Both the position numbers and the translations under genes were made by a program. A DNA stretch of 61,967 nucleotides from CAYNYF01 sp964401385. Lineage in GTDB: Bacteria; Planctomycetota; Phycisphaerae; SM23-33. Shown here piece by piece: positions 8,410-16,985 of this stretch. The stretch lies in contig CAYNYF010000013.1 of assembly GCA_964401385.1 (NCBI GenBank), positions 1-61,967 of the forward strand, given 5' to 3'. Position 1 is the first letter of the stretch. Each line of letters starts with the position of its first letter. Under the pieces are notes generated by a model, which worked only from the letters and a program-made list of their open reading frames with translations, was not told the origin of the DNA and did no database searches.

Positions 8410-8529
8410 CCGCCTGTCTTTCGCCCTGGGAGTGGCTGGCATTTCGAGAGCGCCCCGCAACGGAAGCTTGCCGGCGGATTGAACCTTGCATTGCGGCCGA
8501 AGACGGCATGCCGCTTTCCTGGGGGTCGC

Positions 8530-9531
8530 TCAGCCCGGCCCGGACTCGGAGCCCGTCCCTCGCGTGGGGATCGTGGCCTTCAGGTCGCGATTCATCTCCA
8601 TGTCGAACCACATGGCGAATAAGCTGAACTGTATCGAGCTGATCAGGCACAGTCCGCAGGCCAGCGCGTTCATTGGCGGGATCCTGCCGTCGGCGATCCA
8701 CTTCCACAGCAGCCGCACGAACAGCCCCGCCCCGGCCAGGGAGGTCACCCAGGCGGACAGATAGAACAGCACCAGCGGGTGGAAGTCGCGGATGACGTAC
8801 TTCTCCTTCATCCGCCAGCAGAACCGCCGGAACAGCATCCAACTCATGGTGGGCACGACCTTCCACAGCCGGATCTTGGACTGCTCGCCGACGTTGTACA
8901 CGGGGCGCACGGGCAGGTTGGCCACGGAGAAGTTGAACACGTTGAGCCGCATGAGCATGTCGTTGGGATAGCCGTATCGCGAGTACAGCCCGTCCAGGTC
9001 AATCGTTTGGAGGGCGTTGAGGCCGATCGCGGTGTAGCCGGACTGGGAATCGGTCACGTGCCAGTAGCCGCTGGCGATCTTGGTCAGCATGGAAAGGAAG
9101 GCGTTGCCCAGGTAGCGGTACTTAGGCATGGTGTCCCAGACGCCGCGGTAGAACAGCCGGTTGCCCTTGGCGTAGTCGGCCTGGCCGCGGGCGACCGGGC
9201 GGACGAGCGTGTGCAGCTCGTCGGGGTCCATCTGTCCGTCGCCGTCCATGATGGCCGTGACGTCGATCTTCCTGGCGGCGGCCTCCTTGTAGCCGGTCAC
9301 GATGGTCGCCCCGACCCCGCGGTTGATCTCGTGCCCGATCAGCACAACTCGCGACGCGCCTCGCTCCTTCTTGATGTGGTCCTTCACAACCTCGATGGTT
9401 TCGTCGGTGCTGGCGTCGTCGACCACGATGATGCAGTCGACGAAGTCGGGCATGGTGGCCAGCACGCCGCCAATCTGCGTCTCCTCGTTGCAGCAGGGCA
9501 CCACGACGGCGACGGTCTTGTTTTCGAACAC
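8530..9531 (-). CDS. GT2 glycosyltransferase with C-terminal membrane helices
   Basis: A 333-aa protein starting at GTG 9531, with AAGGAG six bases upstream. The N-terminal GT-A domain (about 6-230) shows VVVPCCNEE, VVDDASTDET, the nucleotide/metal DGDGQMDP and the NRL/YRGVWDTMP region, as in dolichyl-phosphate mannose synthase-like and undecaprenyl-phosphate glycosyltransferases. Two hydrophobic segments follow at about 255-280 and 293-315, as in enzymes that make polyprenyl-phosphate sugars. Such products feed GT-C transferases like those at 27216, 40596 and 44706. It has a good promoter upstream. Confidence 0.88.
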   Translation of the reverse strand: MFENKTVAVVVPCCNEETQIGGVLATMPDFVDCIIVVDDASTDETIEVVKDHIKKERGASRVVLIGHEINRGVGATIVTGYKEAAARKIDVTAIMDGDGQMDPDELHTLVRPVARGQADYAKGNRLFYRGVWDTMPKYRYLGNAFLSMLTKIASGYWHVTDSQSGYTAIGLNALQTIDLDGLYSRYGYPNDMLMRLNVFNFSVANLPVRPVYNVGEQSKIRLWKVVPTMSWMLFRRFCWRMKEKYVIRDFHPLVLFYLSAWVTSLAGAGLFVRLLWKWIADGRIPPMNALACGLCLISSIQFSLFAMWFDMEMNRDLKATIPTRGTGSESGPG

Positions 9532-9626
9532 GATGGCTCCTTCTCAGTGCATGCTCTGGCCGCAGTTGTCCCGGAGCCTATACTGCATCGCCGGACCCCC
9601 GGCACCGTTGCGAAGGGGGCCCCGGT

Positions 9627-9656
9627 AGTATACCTTCGCCCCGCGCCGCTCTTCAA
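9627..9656 (-). promoter_or_regulatory. Sigma-70-like promoter of the GT2 gene
   Basis: Read on the minus strand: TTGAAG (9656-9651), an 18-base spacer, then TATACT (9632-9627), about 96 bases before the GTG start at 9531. Confidence 0.55.
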
Positions 9657-9724
9657 TAGGCGATGTGGGCCCGGGCGGGGCCGCCCGCCCTCGGTCGGCG
9701 GGCCGGCCCTGCCGCCGGATGGGT

Positions 9725-9739
9725 CTGCCAAAATGACAG
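9725..9739. promoter_or_regulatory. Imperfect palindrome upstream of the hsp20 pair (candidate operator)
   Basis: CTGCCAAAATGACAG has the symmetric skeleton CTGnCA-N3-TGnCAG and stands out in the GC-rich gap between the GT2 gene and the small heat-shock genes. It is not the CIRCE element. Its assignment to a repressor is inference. Confidence 0.3.
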
Positions 9740-9892
9740 GGCTAGGCCGCCCTCGGCCGGAGGCGGCATCGCAGCGGTCGAGACCAGAGTCGGAAACCCT
9801 TCGCGCAAAGAGACGTACATAACGCAGGCGGGTGGTATGGCGATTGCACAACGATGGCTTAGATGCCTTGAAACGGAGCAAGGAGAAGAGAA

Positions 9893-10360
9893 ATGGCCAT
9901 GTTCAGATGGGGTGTCAACTTTGACCCGTTCGTGGGACTGCGACACATCCAGCGCGAGCTGTCCCGGCTGCACGAGAGCTGGTTCGGCGAGTCCCGGCGG
10001 ATCGGCGGGGGCCCGTATCCCCCCGTGAACGTCTATGAATCGCCCGAGGAGGTCCTGATCCAGTGCGAGGTCGCGGGCGTGGACGCCGGCGACCTGGACG
10101 TCTCGATCACCGGTGAAACGCTGACGATCAAGGGCGCCAAGCGCCCGCTGCCCGACGAGGAGAAGCTGAACTTCGTCCGGCGGGAGCGCGGCAGCGGCGA
10201 GTTCACGCGGACGATCGTTCTGCCGGACGCCGTCGAGGCGGACAGGATCGAGGCCAGCCTGGACAGCGGGATCATGACGATCCGGCTGCCCAAAGCCGCC
10301 GCCGCGAAGCCCAAGCAGATCGAGATCAAGCCCCGCGGGCCAGAGGAGGTCCGACCATGA
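9893..10360 (+). CDS. Hsp20/alpha-crystallin small heat-shock protein (first of pair)
   Basis: A 155-aa holdase-type chaperone that would bind unfolding proteins in the cytoplasm. AGGAG (9881-9885) precedes the ATG. The alpha-crystallin domain spans about 42-142: PPVNVYESPEEVLIQCEVAGV, the LDVSITGETLTIKG strand, RRERGSGEFTRTIVLPD, and the closing IEASLDSGIMTIRLPK. The C-terminal KQIEIK carries the I-x-I motif used for oligomerisation. It overlaps the next gene by ATGA. Confidence 0.93.
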   Translation: MAMFRWGVNFDPFVGLRHIQRELSRLHESWFGESRRIGGGPYPPVNVYESPEEVLIQCEVAGVDAGDLDVSITGETLTIKGAKRPLPDEEKLNFVRRERGSGEFTRTIVLPDAVEADRIEASLDSGIMTIRLPKAAAAKPKQIEIKPRGPEEVRP

Positions 10361-10752
10361 CGAAAGACGACGCCGTGACAGTCGAAGCCAGCCGGTCCGG
10401 GCAGGAGTTGGGTGAGAGCGCCTTCAGCCCGCTGGTGGACGTCTACGAAACCGAGAAGGAAGTGGTGCTCGTGGCCGAGGTGCCGGGGGCCCGCCGGGAG
10501 GATGTTTCCCTGCGGGTGGACAAGGGCGTGCTGACGGTGGAGGCCGGCACGAGCTACGAAACCCCGCCCGAGAAGTACGCCCGGACGTATCTGGGCTTCG
10601 AGCCCGGGCAGTACTTCCGGGCCTTTGCCCTCAGCGACGAGATCGACCGGGAGAAGATCGGCGCCTCGGTTTCCAACGGCGTGCTGACGGTCCGCCTGCC
10701 GAAGGCCGCGGCCGCCAGGAGTCGGCGGATCGAGATCAAGACCGCCGACTAA
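10357..10752 (+). CDS. Hsp20/alpha-crystallin small heat-shock protein (second of pair)
   Basis: A 131-aa paralogue of the preceding protein, translationally coupled through an ATGA overlap. The crystallin domain starts at FSPLVDVYETEKEVVLVAEVPG and ends VSNGVLTVRLPKAAA, with RRIEIK as the C-terminal I-x-I motif. The N-terminal arm is short and unlike that of its neighbour. A pair of diverged Hsp20 proteins made from one transcript suggests a mixed oligomer; that is inference. Confidence 0.92.
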   Translation: MTKDDAVTVEASRSGQELGESAFSPLVDVYETEKEVVLVAEVPGARREDVSLRVDKGVLTVEAGTSYETPPEKYARTYLGFEPGQYFRAFALSDEIDREKIGASVSNGVLTVRLPKAAAARSRRIEIKTAD

Positions 10753-10808
10753 GCGGACGGCTCGTTTCGTCTGGTCTGGGTCGGACCGCTGGTATATCAT
10801 CGTTGTCG

Positions 10809-11300
10809 ATGGCCACCAAGGGCGGCGACAGCAAGGGCAAGCAGCAGCGTCAGGGGCCGCGCGTACGAAACCGCCGCGCCCGCTTCGACTACCACGTCCT
10901 GGAAAAGGTCGAGTGCGGAATCGAGTTGACGGGCACGGAGGTCAAGAGCCTCCGCGCCGGCAACGCCTCGCTGGCAGGCGCCTTCGCCAGGATCCGCGAC
11001 GGCGAGGTGTTCCTGTGCGGGGCCAACGTGGCCATCTACCCGCAAGCGGTGGGGGCCTTGCAGCACGATCCGCTCCGTGATCGCAAGCTGCTGCTGCATC
11101 GCGGGCAGATTCGCAAGTTGGAGGCCCACGCCTTTCAGAAGGGGCACACGCTGGTGCCGCTGTCGCTGTACTTCGAGCGCGGCTGGGCGAAGTGCGAGCT
11201 GGCCGCGGCCGTGGGGAAAAGGACGTACGACAAGCGCCAGGCGATCCAGCGACGCGAGCACCAGCGGGACATCCAGCGCCAGATGCGCCGGCGCCGCTAG
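10809..11300 (+). CDS. smpB: SsrA-binding protein SmpB
   Basis: A 163-aa RNA-binding protein that delivers tmRNA to stalled ribosomes for trans-translation. Family landmarks are RRARFDYHVLEKVECGIELTGTEVKSLR, RDGEVFLCGANVAIYPQ, LLLHRGQIRKLEAHAFQKG and the basic tail AVGKRTYDKRQAIQRREHQRDI. I start it at ATG 10809; a TTG two codons earlier is possible. There is no clear Shine-Dalgarno, and TATATCAT lies close upstream, so the leader may be very short. No tmRNA gene was seen here. Confidence 0.97.
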   Translation: MATKGGDSKGKQQRQGPRVRNRRARFDYHVLEKVECGIELTGTEVKSLRAGNASLAGAFARIRDGEVFLCGANVAIYPQAVGALQHDPLRDRKLLLHRGQIRKLEAHAFQKGHTLVPLSLYFERGWAKCELAAAVGKRTYDKRQAIQRREHQRDIQRQMRRRR

Positions 11301-11319
11301 TGGATCGGAACAATTAATT

Positions 11320-11352
11320 CCCGCCTGATCCCAGCGCGCCGGGACAGGCGGG
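11320..11352. terminator. Bidirectional terminator between smpB and the transporter
   Basis: CCCGCCTG (11320-11327) pairs with CAGGCGGG (11345-11352), with a further TCCC/GGGA pairing inside. On the minus strand it is followed by AATTAATTGTT. It sits between convergent genes. Confidence 0.7.
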
Positions 11353-11372
11353 CAAAGATTGCCGTGACCAGC

Positions 11373-13871
11373 TTAGTTGCTCTGGTTGCCCTCGGAGAGC
11401 TGCGCCTCGCCGGGTTCGGGCCCGGCCGCCCTGATGGCCCGGTAGAAGCACCACAGCAGGCCGAGCACGATCAGGCCGAGCATGCCGCCCAGGACGAGGT
11501 AGCTTGTGCCGGAGAGCTGGTGATCGTACGTCATCGGCTTGACGGCGAAGCGCATCTTCAGCGTCGTGAACGCCAGCGCCAGCCCGCCGCAGATTCCCAG
11601 TCCCACGACGCCCAGGCTGGCCGCCAGTTGCGAAGCGGCGTGGGCGCTTCCGCCTCGTCGCTGGTGGCGCAGAACGGTGGTCCCGCCCAGAAGCAGCGCG
11701 ACCAGCGCCGCCAGGCCGCCAAGGACCAGCAGCACGACGATCAGTGATTCGGCCCCGGCGGCGAGCGGCTGCGCCAGCCGGACGACCTCCGAGACCCACA
11801 GCATCTCCATGAACGCCCTGGCCATCAGCCCCAGGCCAATTCCGCTCACGGCCGCCGCCAGCGTGCCGGCCGCCGTGATCCGCGGAGCCTGCTCGGGCGG
11901 GGCGGCAGCGACGGCCTCGTCCTGCCGGTTGCGCCGGAACCGTACCGAGGCGATTACAATCGCCAGGATCGGGGCGACCACCATCAGGCACAGGCCGGCC
12001 GTGTTGCCCGTGTTGATGCCGGCCTTCCTGCTATGGGTGGTCAGCTCGCCCAGCGAGGTCCACTTGGGCTGGGCCTTTTCCGGCACGGGCTTGAATTCGC
12101 CGGTCTTGGGGTCCTTGGCGGGAAGGGAGGCCCAGCGATATCTGAGCTTGTAGGCCGTTCGGGCGCTGACGGACTTGGTGGTGAACGTCAGCGGCCGCCC
12201 GGCCAGATCAGCGGCCGTGAAGCCCTCCGCGACGGCTTCGGGCCCGTCGCCGCCGACGACCTTCCAGCCCTTGGCCGTCTTCTCGGCCTTGGTCTCATCC
12301 AGGTTGAACTTGTGCGCGGCCTCGCCGCTGAACGCCGCCACGAAGTGCAGCTCCAGCACCGGCCGGGCGGGAAGAGCGTCCGCGGCGGCCGCGGGAACGT
12401 GGACGGTCACCTCGTCCGGCTCGTACTTGTAGGCGTAGCCTGCCGGATCGGCCAGGCCGTCGAAGAGGCTCCAGGCGAACAGGGCCGCCAGGATCACGGG
12501 TATGACCAGCCGCACCAGCCATTCCCACCATGGCCCGATCTTCCAGTCGCTGCGCTCGTTGGCGTGCCGGCGGAGCCGCCGTAGCCGAAACAGCCAACCC
12601 AGCACCAGGCATTCCAGCAGCGCCGTCAGCGTGATCCCCCAGGTGCCGTTGATGAACCCGTCGAAGCTGCCCAGCCAGCTCAGCCCGCCCTGGGTGGAGA
12701 ACAGCAGCCCGGTCGCCAGCCCGACGATGCTGAGGCCGATGAGGGTCTTGCCCCGGTTCCAGCCGGTCTTGTCCACGATGCTGGCCAGCACGCTCTCGGT
12801 GATGGAAAAGGCCGAGTCGATCCCCAGCAGCAGCAGGCTGGTGAAGAAGACGGCGCTGAAGTAGGCCGCGTACGGCAACTGGGCCAGGGCGTAGGGAAAG
12901 GCCACGAAGGTCAGGTCCGGGCCCGCCGCGGCCACCTTCTCCACCGGCACCGCCGCCCCGGCCATGGCGCTGGCGTAGGCCATGCCCCCCAGCGTGGCGA
13001 AGACCGCCAGCCCCGCCACGAAGCTGGTGCCCACGTCGGCCAGCCCGGTGATGGCGGCGTTGTTGTTCAGGTCGCTCTTGCGATGCAGGAAGCTGGCGTA
13101 GGTGATCATGATGCCGAAGGCTAGGCTCATGGAGAAGAACATCTGCCCGAAGGCCCAGCGCCAGGTCGTCGGGTCGGCCAGCCGGCTCCAGTTGGGCTCG
13201 AGGTAGTACTCCAGCCCGCGGACGGCCCCGTCCAGGGTCAGCCCCCGGATCGTCAGGATCAGCAGCATCAGCCACGGCAGCGGAACCGTCCACATCACCA
13301 CCTTGCCCACCAGCCGGACACCGCGGAAGATGCACAGGTACATCACCGCCCAGGTCACCACCAGCGAGACGACGATGGGCCCGCGAAGCTGGCCCAGGGA
13401 AAAGCCCCCGTTGAACTGCAGGTAGTCCTTCCGGAAGAAGTCCTTGGCCTTCTGCACGCCCTCGAGGCCCTGGCCGGCCCAGGGTAGGCCGCCTTTGACG
13501 ATTCCCTCGATCGAGTAGTACAGGAAGCTTAGGCACCAGGCCAGGATGACCGCGTAATAGGTGATGATGACGAAGCTGAGGATGATCTGCCACCAGCCCA
13601 CGAAGGCGGAACGCCGGTGTGCTCGCCCGAAGGCCTCCGGCGTCGCCCGCTGCGTCAGGTGGCCGAGGGAGAACTCCGCGATCAGCAGCGGCACGCCCAC
13701 CAGCACCATGGCGATGATGTAGGGGATCAGGAACGCCCCGCCGCCATAGCTGTAGAGCTTGTAGGGGAAGCCCCAGAGGTTCCCCAGCCCCACGGCCGAG
13801 CCGATGGCCGCCAGCACAAAGGCCGGACGCGAACCCCAATTCTCGCGCCGCTCCTCACGAAGTTCGGCCAT
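11373..13871 (-). CDS. Sodium-dependent NSS (SLC6)-type transporter with large C-terminal extension
   Basis: An 832-aa inner-membrane protein. Residues 1 to about 470 form the NSS core: the N-terminal ENWGSRPAFVLAAIGSAVG, the unwound TM1 stretch GLGNLWGFPY, TM6-type FSMSLAFGIMITYASF and TM8-type SLLLLGIDSAFSITES. NSS proteins use sodium gradients to take up amino acids and related solutes. Two points are odd. The usual Arg of the GNxWRFPY gate motif is Gly here. The protein is about 300 residues longer than usual, with an extracytoplasmic-looking domain of about 150 residues (EVTVHVP to GELTTHS) followed by four more hydrophobic helices. A 117-bp gap separates it from the upstream membrane-protein gene, so they may be co-transcribed. 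Confidence 0.88.
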   Translation of the reverse strand: MAELREERRENWGSRPAFVLAAIGSAVGLGNLWGFPYKLYSYGGGAFLIPYIIAMVLVGVPLLIAEFSLGHLTQRATPEAFGRAHRRSAFVGWWQIILSFVIITYYAVILAWCLSFLYYSIEGIVKGGLPWAGQGLEGVQKAKDFFRKDYLQFNGGFSLGQLRGPIVVSLVVTWAVMYLCIFRGVRLVGKVVMWTVPLPWLMLLILTIRGLTLDGAVRGLEYYLEPNWSRLADPTTWRWAFGQMFFSMSLAFGIMITYASFLHRKSDLNNNAAITGLADVGTSFVAGLAVFATLGGMAYASAMAGAAVPVEKVAAAGPDLTFVAFPYALAQLPYAAYFSAVFFTSLLLLGIDSAFSITESVLASIVDKTGWNRGKTLIGLSIVGLATGLLFSTQGGLSWLGSFDGFINGTWGITLTALLECLVLGWLFRLRRLRRHANERSDWKIGPWWEWLVRLVIPVILAALFAWSLFDGLADPAGYAYKYEPDEVTVHVPAAAADALPARPVLELHFVAAFSGEAAHKFNLDETKAEKTAKGWKVVGGDGPEAVAEGFTAADLAGRPLTFTTKSVSARTAYKLRYRWASLPAKDPKTGEFKPVPEKAQPKWTSLGELTTHSRKAGINTGNTAGLCLMVVAPILAIVIASVRFRRNRQDEAVAAAPPEQAPRITAAGTLAAAVSGIGLGLMARAFMEMLWVSEVVRLAQPLAAGAESLIVVLLVLGGLAALVALLLGGTTVLRHQRRGGSAHAASQLAASLGVVGLGICGGLALAFTTLKMRFAVKPMTYDHQLSGTSYLVLGGMLGLIVLGLLWCFYRAIRAAGPEPGEAQLSEGNQSN

Positions 13872-13988
13872 TGCCTGTCCCTTTCGTCATCGATGCCCGC
13901 GCGAGGTGAAGTTCGCCCGAGCCGGTCGCGTGCCAATATGCCGAACGCCCCCCGGCCGGGCAAGCAAAAGATGCCAAGCCGGCCGGTC

Positions 13989-16022
13989 TCAGGGAAAGAT
14001 CTCGACCGGCGGCGGCTGGTGGCCAGTGAGCCCGTAGTAGATTGCCCCAACCGCCATGAAGACCGCCCCGCCCAGCAGGTCGCCCGCGATCACGCCGATC
14101 ATGAAAGGCTTGGCCTTCCGCAGGGCGCCCGGGCCGGCGAACCGCGTGACCGCACTGCGGATCAGCCAGCCCAGCAGGAAGGAGTGGTTCAGCATCGCCG
14201 CCGGGTACGTCCCCCAGACCAGGAACATCACCGGGTGCAGCGGCCACCGCGGCAGCCGCTGGCGAAGGGCCCCGACGACCAGCACGAGCAGGAAGCCGGC
14301 GCCGGCCGACCACAGGAATTTCTCGCCCGGCCGGATGTGCGCCAACCTCTCCAGCGGGCCGAGCCCCTCGGCCGCCTCCAGGCCGCCCCAGGAGCGCAGC
14401 TCGTGGACCGCGCTGGCCGCCGCCCGGAACGTCATCGTGGGAACGCGATCGGTGGTGAAGTTGTTGTACTTGACGCCGAAGTTGTAGTTGGCCCAGAGAG
14501 TGACCGTCACCGCCAGAACCAGGCAGATGACGAAGGCCGCCATAACCACCAGGCCGACCCGCCTGGGCTTCACGCCCGTGTCGTCGGCCATCTTCAGGCC
14601 GTTGACCAGGTAGGGCAGTAGCGTCTGGCCCGGGCCCAGCGACAGGGCCGCGCACGCCAGGCCCACGATCACGATGGTTTCCGGGCCGAGGGCGTAGGCG
14701 CCGAAGAGCCCTAGCAGCACCCCCAGCGGCTGCCACCTGGGGTCGATGACGAACATGCCCGTCTCGGCCGTGATGCGGGCGACGCACACGAAGGTCATCA
14801 GCATCATCCCCACGGTGAGGATCGCCATCGGCCAGTCCAGGCCCAGTCCGATGAGAATGGCGACCACGGCGGCGGTGGACAGCAGCCCGACGCGGCAGGC
14901 CCAGGTCGTGTAGCCCTCCACCTCCGGGTGCCGGCGAAAGGTGAAGGCCCCCTTCAGCACCAGCCAGTAGTGCCGCCGCCCCATGTACACGATGATCAGC
15001 GCGAACGCCAGGAAGCTCCCGCTGCGCTGCCACGCCGTCACCCCGCCGGACATGTAGCCCTCCGAGAAGTCCACCCCGTGGGCGATCAGGTACGACGCCA
15101 CCGGGATCAGAATCCACTGCGACAGCCCCAGCGACAGCGCGATCTCCGACGATAGGAAGAAGGAGAACGCCACGATCGTCGGGTACAGCCTCAGCACCAG
15201 CAGATAGTGCCCGAACATGGTTCCCCACATGCCCGGCATCCTGTCCCGGATGGCCAGGAAGTTGAACATCATTGGAATCTGGGGGACGCGGGGATACCAC
15301 ACGGCCAGGCCGTTGATCACGCGGATGCCCAGCACGATCGCCAGGCCGAGCCAGAAGACTTTGTTCCGGAAGATGCTGCCCGCGGCCCGGCCGTCGTCCT
15401 GGGCCATCAACGAGGTGGCGAACTCGGCGATGGGGTAGCGCAGGTGCTCGCGCTTGGACCACTGGCGGTGGACGATCAGGGCGATGCAGGTCGCGGCCAC
15501 GGCCATGAGCACCGCCAGCGGCATCCAGGTCATCAGCGGGCCGGTCCACTGCGACCACGGCACCTCCGACAGTCCGATCGGGCTGCCTGGGCGGCCGAGA
15601 CCCTCCATGAAGCTCCGCACCGTCTGGTCGTGGTACTGCCCGCCGCAGGGCAGTGCCTGCCTCGGGGCGTACTCCAGCAGCCGCAGGTCTTTCCAGCCGG
15701 GCCGGATCTCGTAGTAGTACAGCGGCATCAGCATGGCCGGGGTGAACGTGTCCAGCAGCCCGCGGCTGGCGATGCTGCACGCCACCATCATCAGCAGCAC
15801 GATCACGGCCAGCTCCGCCGGGCGCAGCCGGCGGGCCCCCGGCAGGTAGAACAGCAGGGGATTGATCAGGATCACCATCAGGAAGAGCACGCCGAAGACG
15901 CTGATCGGCAGGAGACTCCCGGCCGTGATGCTGCCCAGAACCACCACTTGGTCGTTGAGGTAGCCCACGGCCGCCAGCAGAAGCGCTCCCAGCATACCCA
16001 AAATGACGGCCCGGAAGGTCAT
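13989..16022 (-). CDS. Large polytopic membrane protein (DUF6785/DUF6784-like)
   Basis: A 677-aa protein with roughly 14 hydrophobic segments. The N-terminus lacks a cleavable signal and goes straight into helix 1. I recognise the general pattern of the DUF6785/DUF6784 family of planctomycetes and related phyla: an early ARRLRPAELAVIVLLMMV, then REHLRYPIAEFA, an ITAETGMFVIDPRWQP loop and a C-terminal FMIGVIAGDLLGGAVFMAVG. Some of these have distant similarity to oligopeptide transporters, but no function is established to my knowledge. It lies just upstream of the NSS transporter on the same strand, consistent with a solute-uptake unit. Confidence 0.75.
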   Translation of the reverse strand: MTFRAVILGMLGALLLAAVGYLNDQVVVLGSITAGSLLPISVFGVLFLMVILINPLLFYLPGARRLRPAELAVIVLLMMVACSIASRGLLDTFTPAMLMPLYYYEIRPGWKDLRLLEYAPRQALPCGGQYHDQTVRSFMEGLGRPGSPIGLSEVPWSQWTGPLMTWMPLAVLMAVAATCIALIVHRQWSKREHLRYPIAEFATSLMAQDDGRAAGSIFRNKVFWLGLAIVLGIRVINGLAVWYPRVPQIPMMFNFLAIRDRMPGMWGTMFGHYLLVLRLYPTIVAFSFFLSSEIALSLGLSQWILIPVASYLIAHGVDFSEGYMSGGVTAWQRSGSFLAFALIIVYMGRRHYWLVLKGAFTFRRHPEVEGYTTWACRVGLLSTAAVVAILIGLGLDWPMAILTVGMMLMTFVCVARITAETGMFVIDPRWQPLGVLLGLFGAYALGPETIVIVGLACAALSLGPGQTLLPYLVNGLKMADDTGVKPRRVGLVVMAAFVICLVLAVTVTLWANYNFGVKYNNFTTDRVPTMTFRAAASAVHELRSWGGLEAAEGLGPLERLAHIRPGEKFLWSAGAGFLLVLVVGALRQRLPRWPLHPVMFLVWGTYPAAMLNHSFLLGWLIRSAVTRFAGPGALRKAKPFMIGVIAGDLLGGAVFMAVGAIYYGLTGHQPPPVEIFP

Positions 16023-16294
16023 TCAACCTCTCGAAGGATCGCGAAGACGCTTCGGACGCACATTGTGCGGAAGCGGGGTGCGTTTGCCAAGGCTGCGGCC
16101 GGCGGCGGATCGGCCGATCCGGCCGCGGCAAGGCGGGCCTTTGCCGGGCGCGGCGGCGCGACGCCCCCGCAAACGGCGCCGGCGTCCGACATTTTCTATC
16201 CGGCTCGGGCGGCATGGCGATATACTCTGCCGCGGGCGAGCGGTCGCCGCGGCCCTGGGCACTCGCAGGCGGCCCAAGCCGGGAAGATCGTTTC

Positions 16295-16888
16295 GTGAGC
16301 GTGCCGATCAGTCAGGTATTGGTGTTGGCGGTGGGGCTGGGCATGGATGCCATGAGCGTGTGCATGGCCGTGGGGGTGCGCTGGCACGAGCGGAGGCAGA
16401 GGCTCCGCCTGGCCTTGCACATGGGGCTCTTCCAGTTCCTCATGCCGATCCTGGGCTGGCTGGCCGGGCAGCAACTGGCGGGGCTGCTCAAGAGCATCGG
16501 CACCTTCGTCGCGGCCGGGCTGGTCTTCGCGGTGGGGGCCAAGATGCTGTACGAGGCGATCCGGGCCCGACCCGGGGCGGTGGCCGCAAGGGCCGAGCAT
16601 CTCATACAGGACGAACTCCACCTCCGCCGGCGCGACCCCACCCGCGGCTGGTCGCTGATGGCGCTGTCGCTGGCCACCAGCATCGACGCCCTGGTGGTGG
16701 GGGTCTCGCTGGGGCTGAAGGGGGCCGAGATCTGGCGGCCCAGCGTCGTCATCGGCCTGGTGGCCGCCCTGATGGCGCTGACCGGCGTGGTCGTGGGCAA
16801 GCGGATCGGAAAGTCGCTGGGAAAGCCCGCGGAGATGATCGGGGCGGTGGTGCTGATGGTGCTGGGCGTCTGCTTCCTGTTGCTATGA
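16295..16888 (+). CDS. mntP: MntP-type manganese efflux pump
   Basis: A 197-aa six-helix inner-membrane protein that exports Mn2+. The two internal repeats carry the family acids: GLGMDAMSVCMAVG in helix 1 and ATSIDALVVGVSLG in the second half. GTG 16295 is chosen because GGGAAG lies upstream and the protein then begins directly before helix 1; the frame is open further upstream but without a start context. No manganese riboswitch of the yybP-ykoY type was found in the leader. Confidence 0.9.
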   Translation: MSVPISQVLVLAVGLGMDAMSVCMAVGVRWHERRQRLRLALHMGLFQFLMPILGWLAGQQLAGLLKSIGTFVAAGLVFAVGAKMLYEAIRARPGAVAARAEHLIQDELHLRRRDPTRGWSLMALSLATSIDALVVGVSLGLKGAEIWRPSVVIGLVAALMALTGVVVGKRIGKSLGKPAEMIGAVVLMVLGVCFLLL

Positions 16889-16896
16889 CGCGGGGA

Positions 16897-16947
16897 GTCC
16901 ACGCCTGCCCGCCAGCCGGCTGGCGGGCACGCGTGTAATTCGTGGAC
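16897..16947. repeat. Palindromic REP-like element after mntP
   Basis: A perfect 24-nt palindrome (16906-16929) is nested inside the inverted pair GTCCACG (16897-16903) and CGTGGAC (16941-16947). The AATTCGTGGAC half resembles the CACGAAT direct repeats at 60824-60848. It lies between convergent genes and could also act as a transcription terminator. Confidence 0.7.
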
Positions 16948-16985
16948 GGATTCTTCGGAACGTGTGCGGACCGCGGGCGGTCCGC

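Noticed and set aside
9867..9873. CTTGAAA resembling a sigma-32 -35 box before the hsp20 pair
   Set aside because: It lies only about 20 bases before the start codon; there is no room for a -10 and a leader, and no matching -10 box.
16023..16294. Possible manganese riboswitch (yybP-ykoY type) before mntP
   Set aside because: The conserved core sequences of that class were not found in the leader; only general GC-rich sequence is present.
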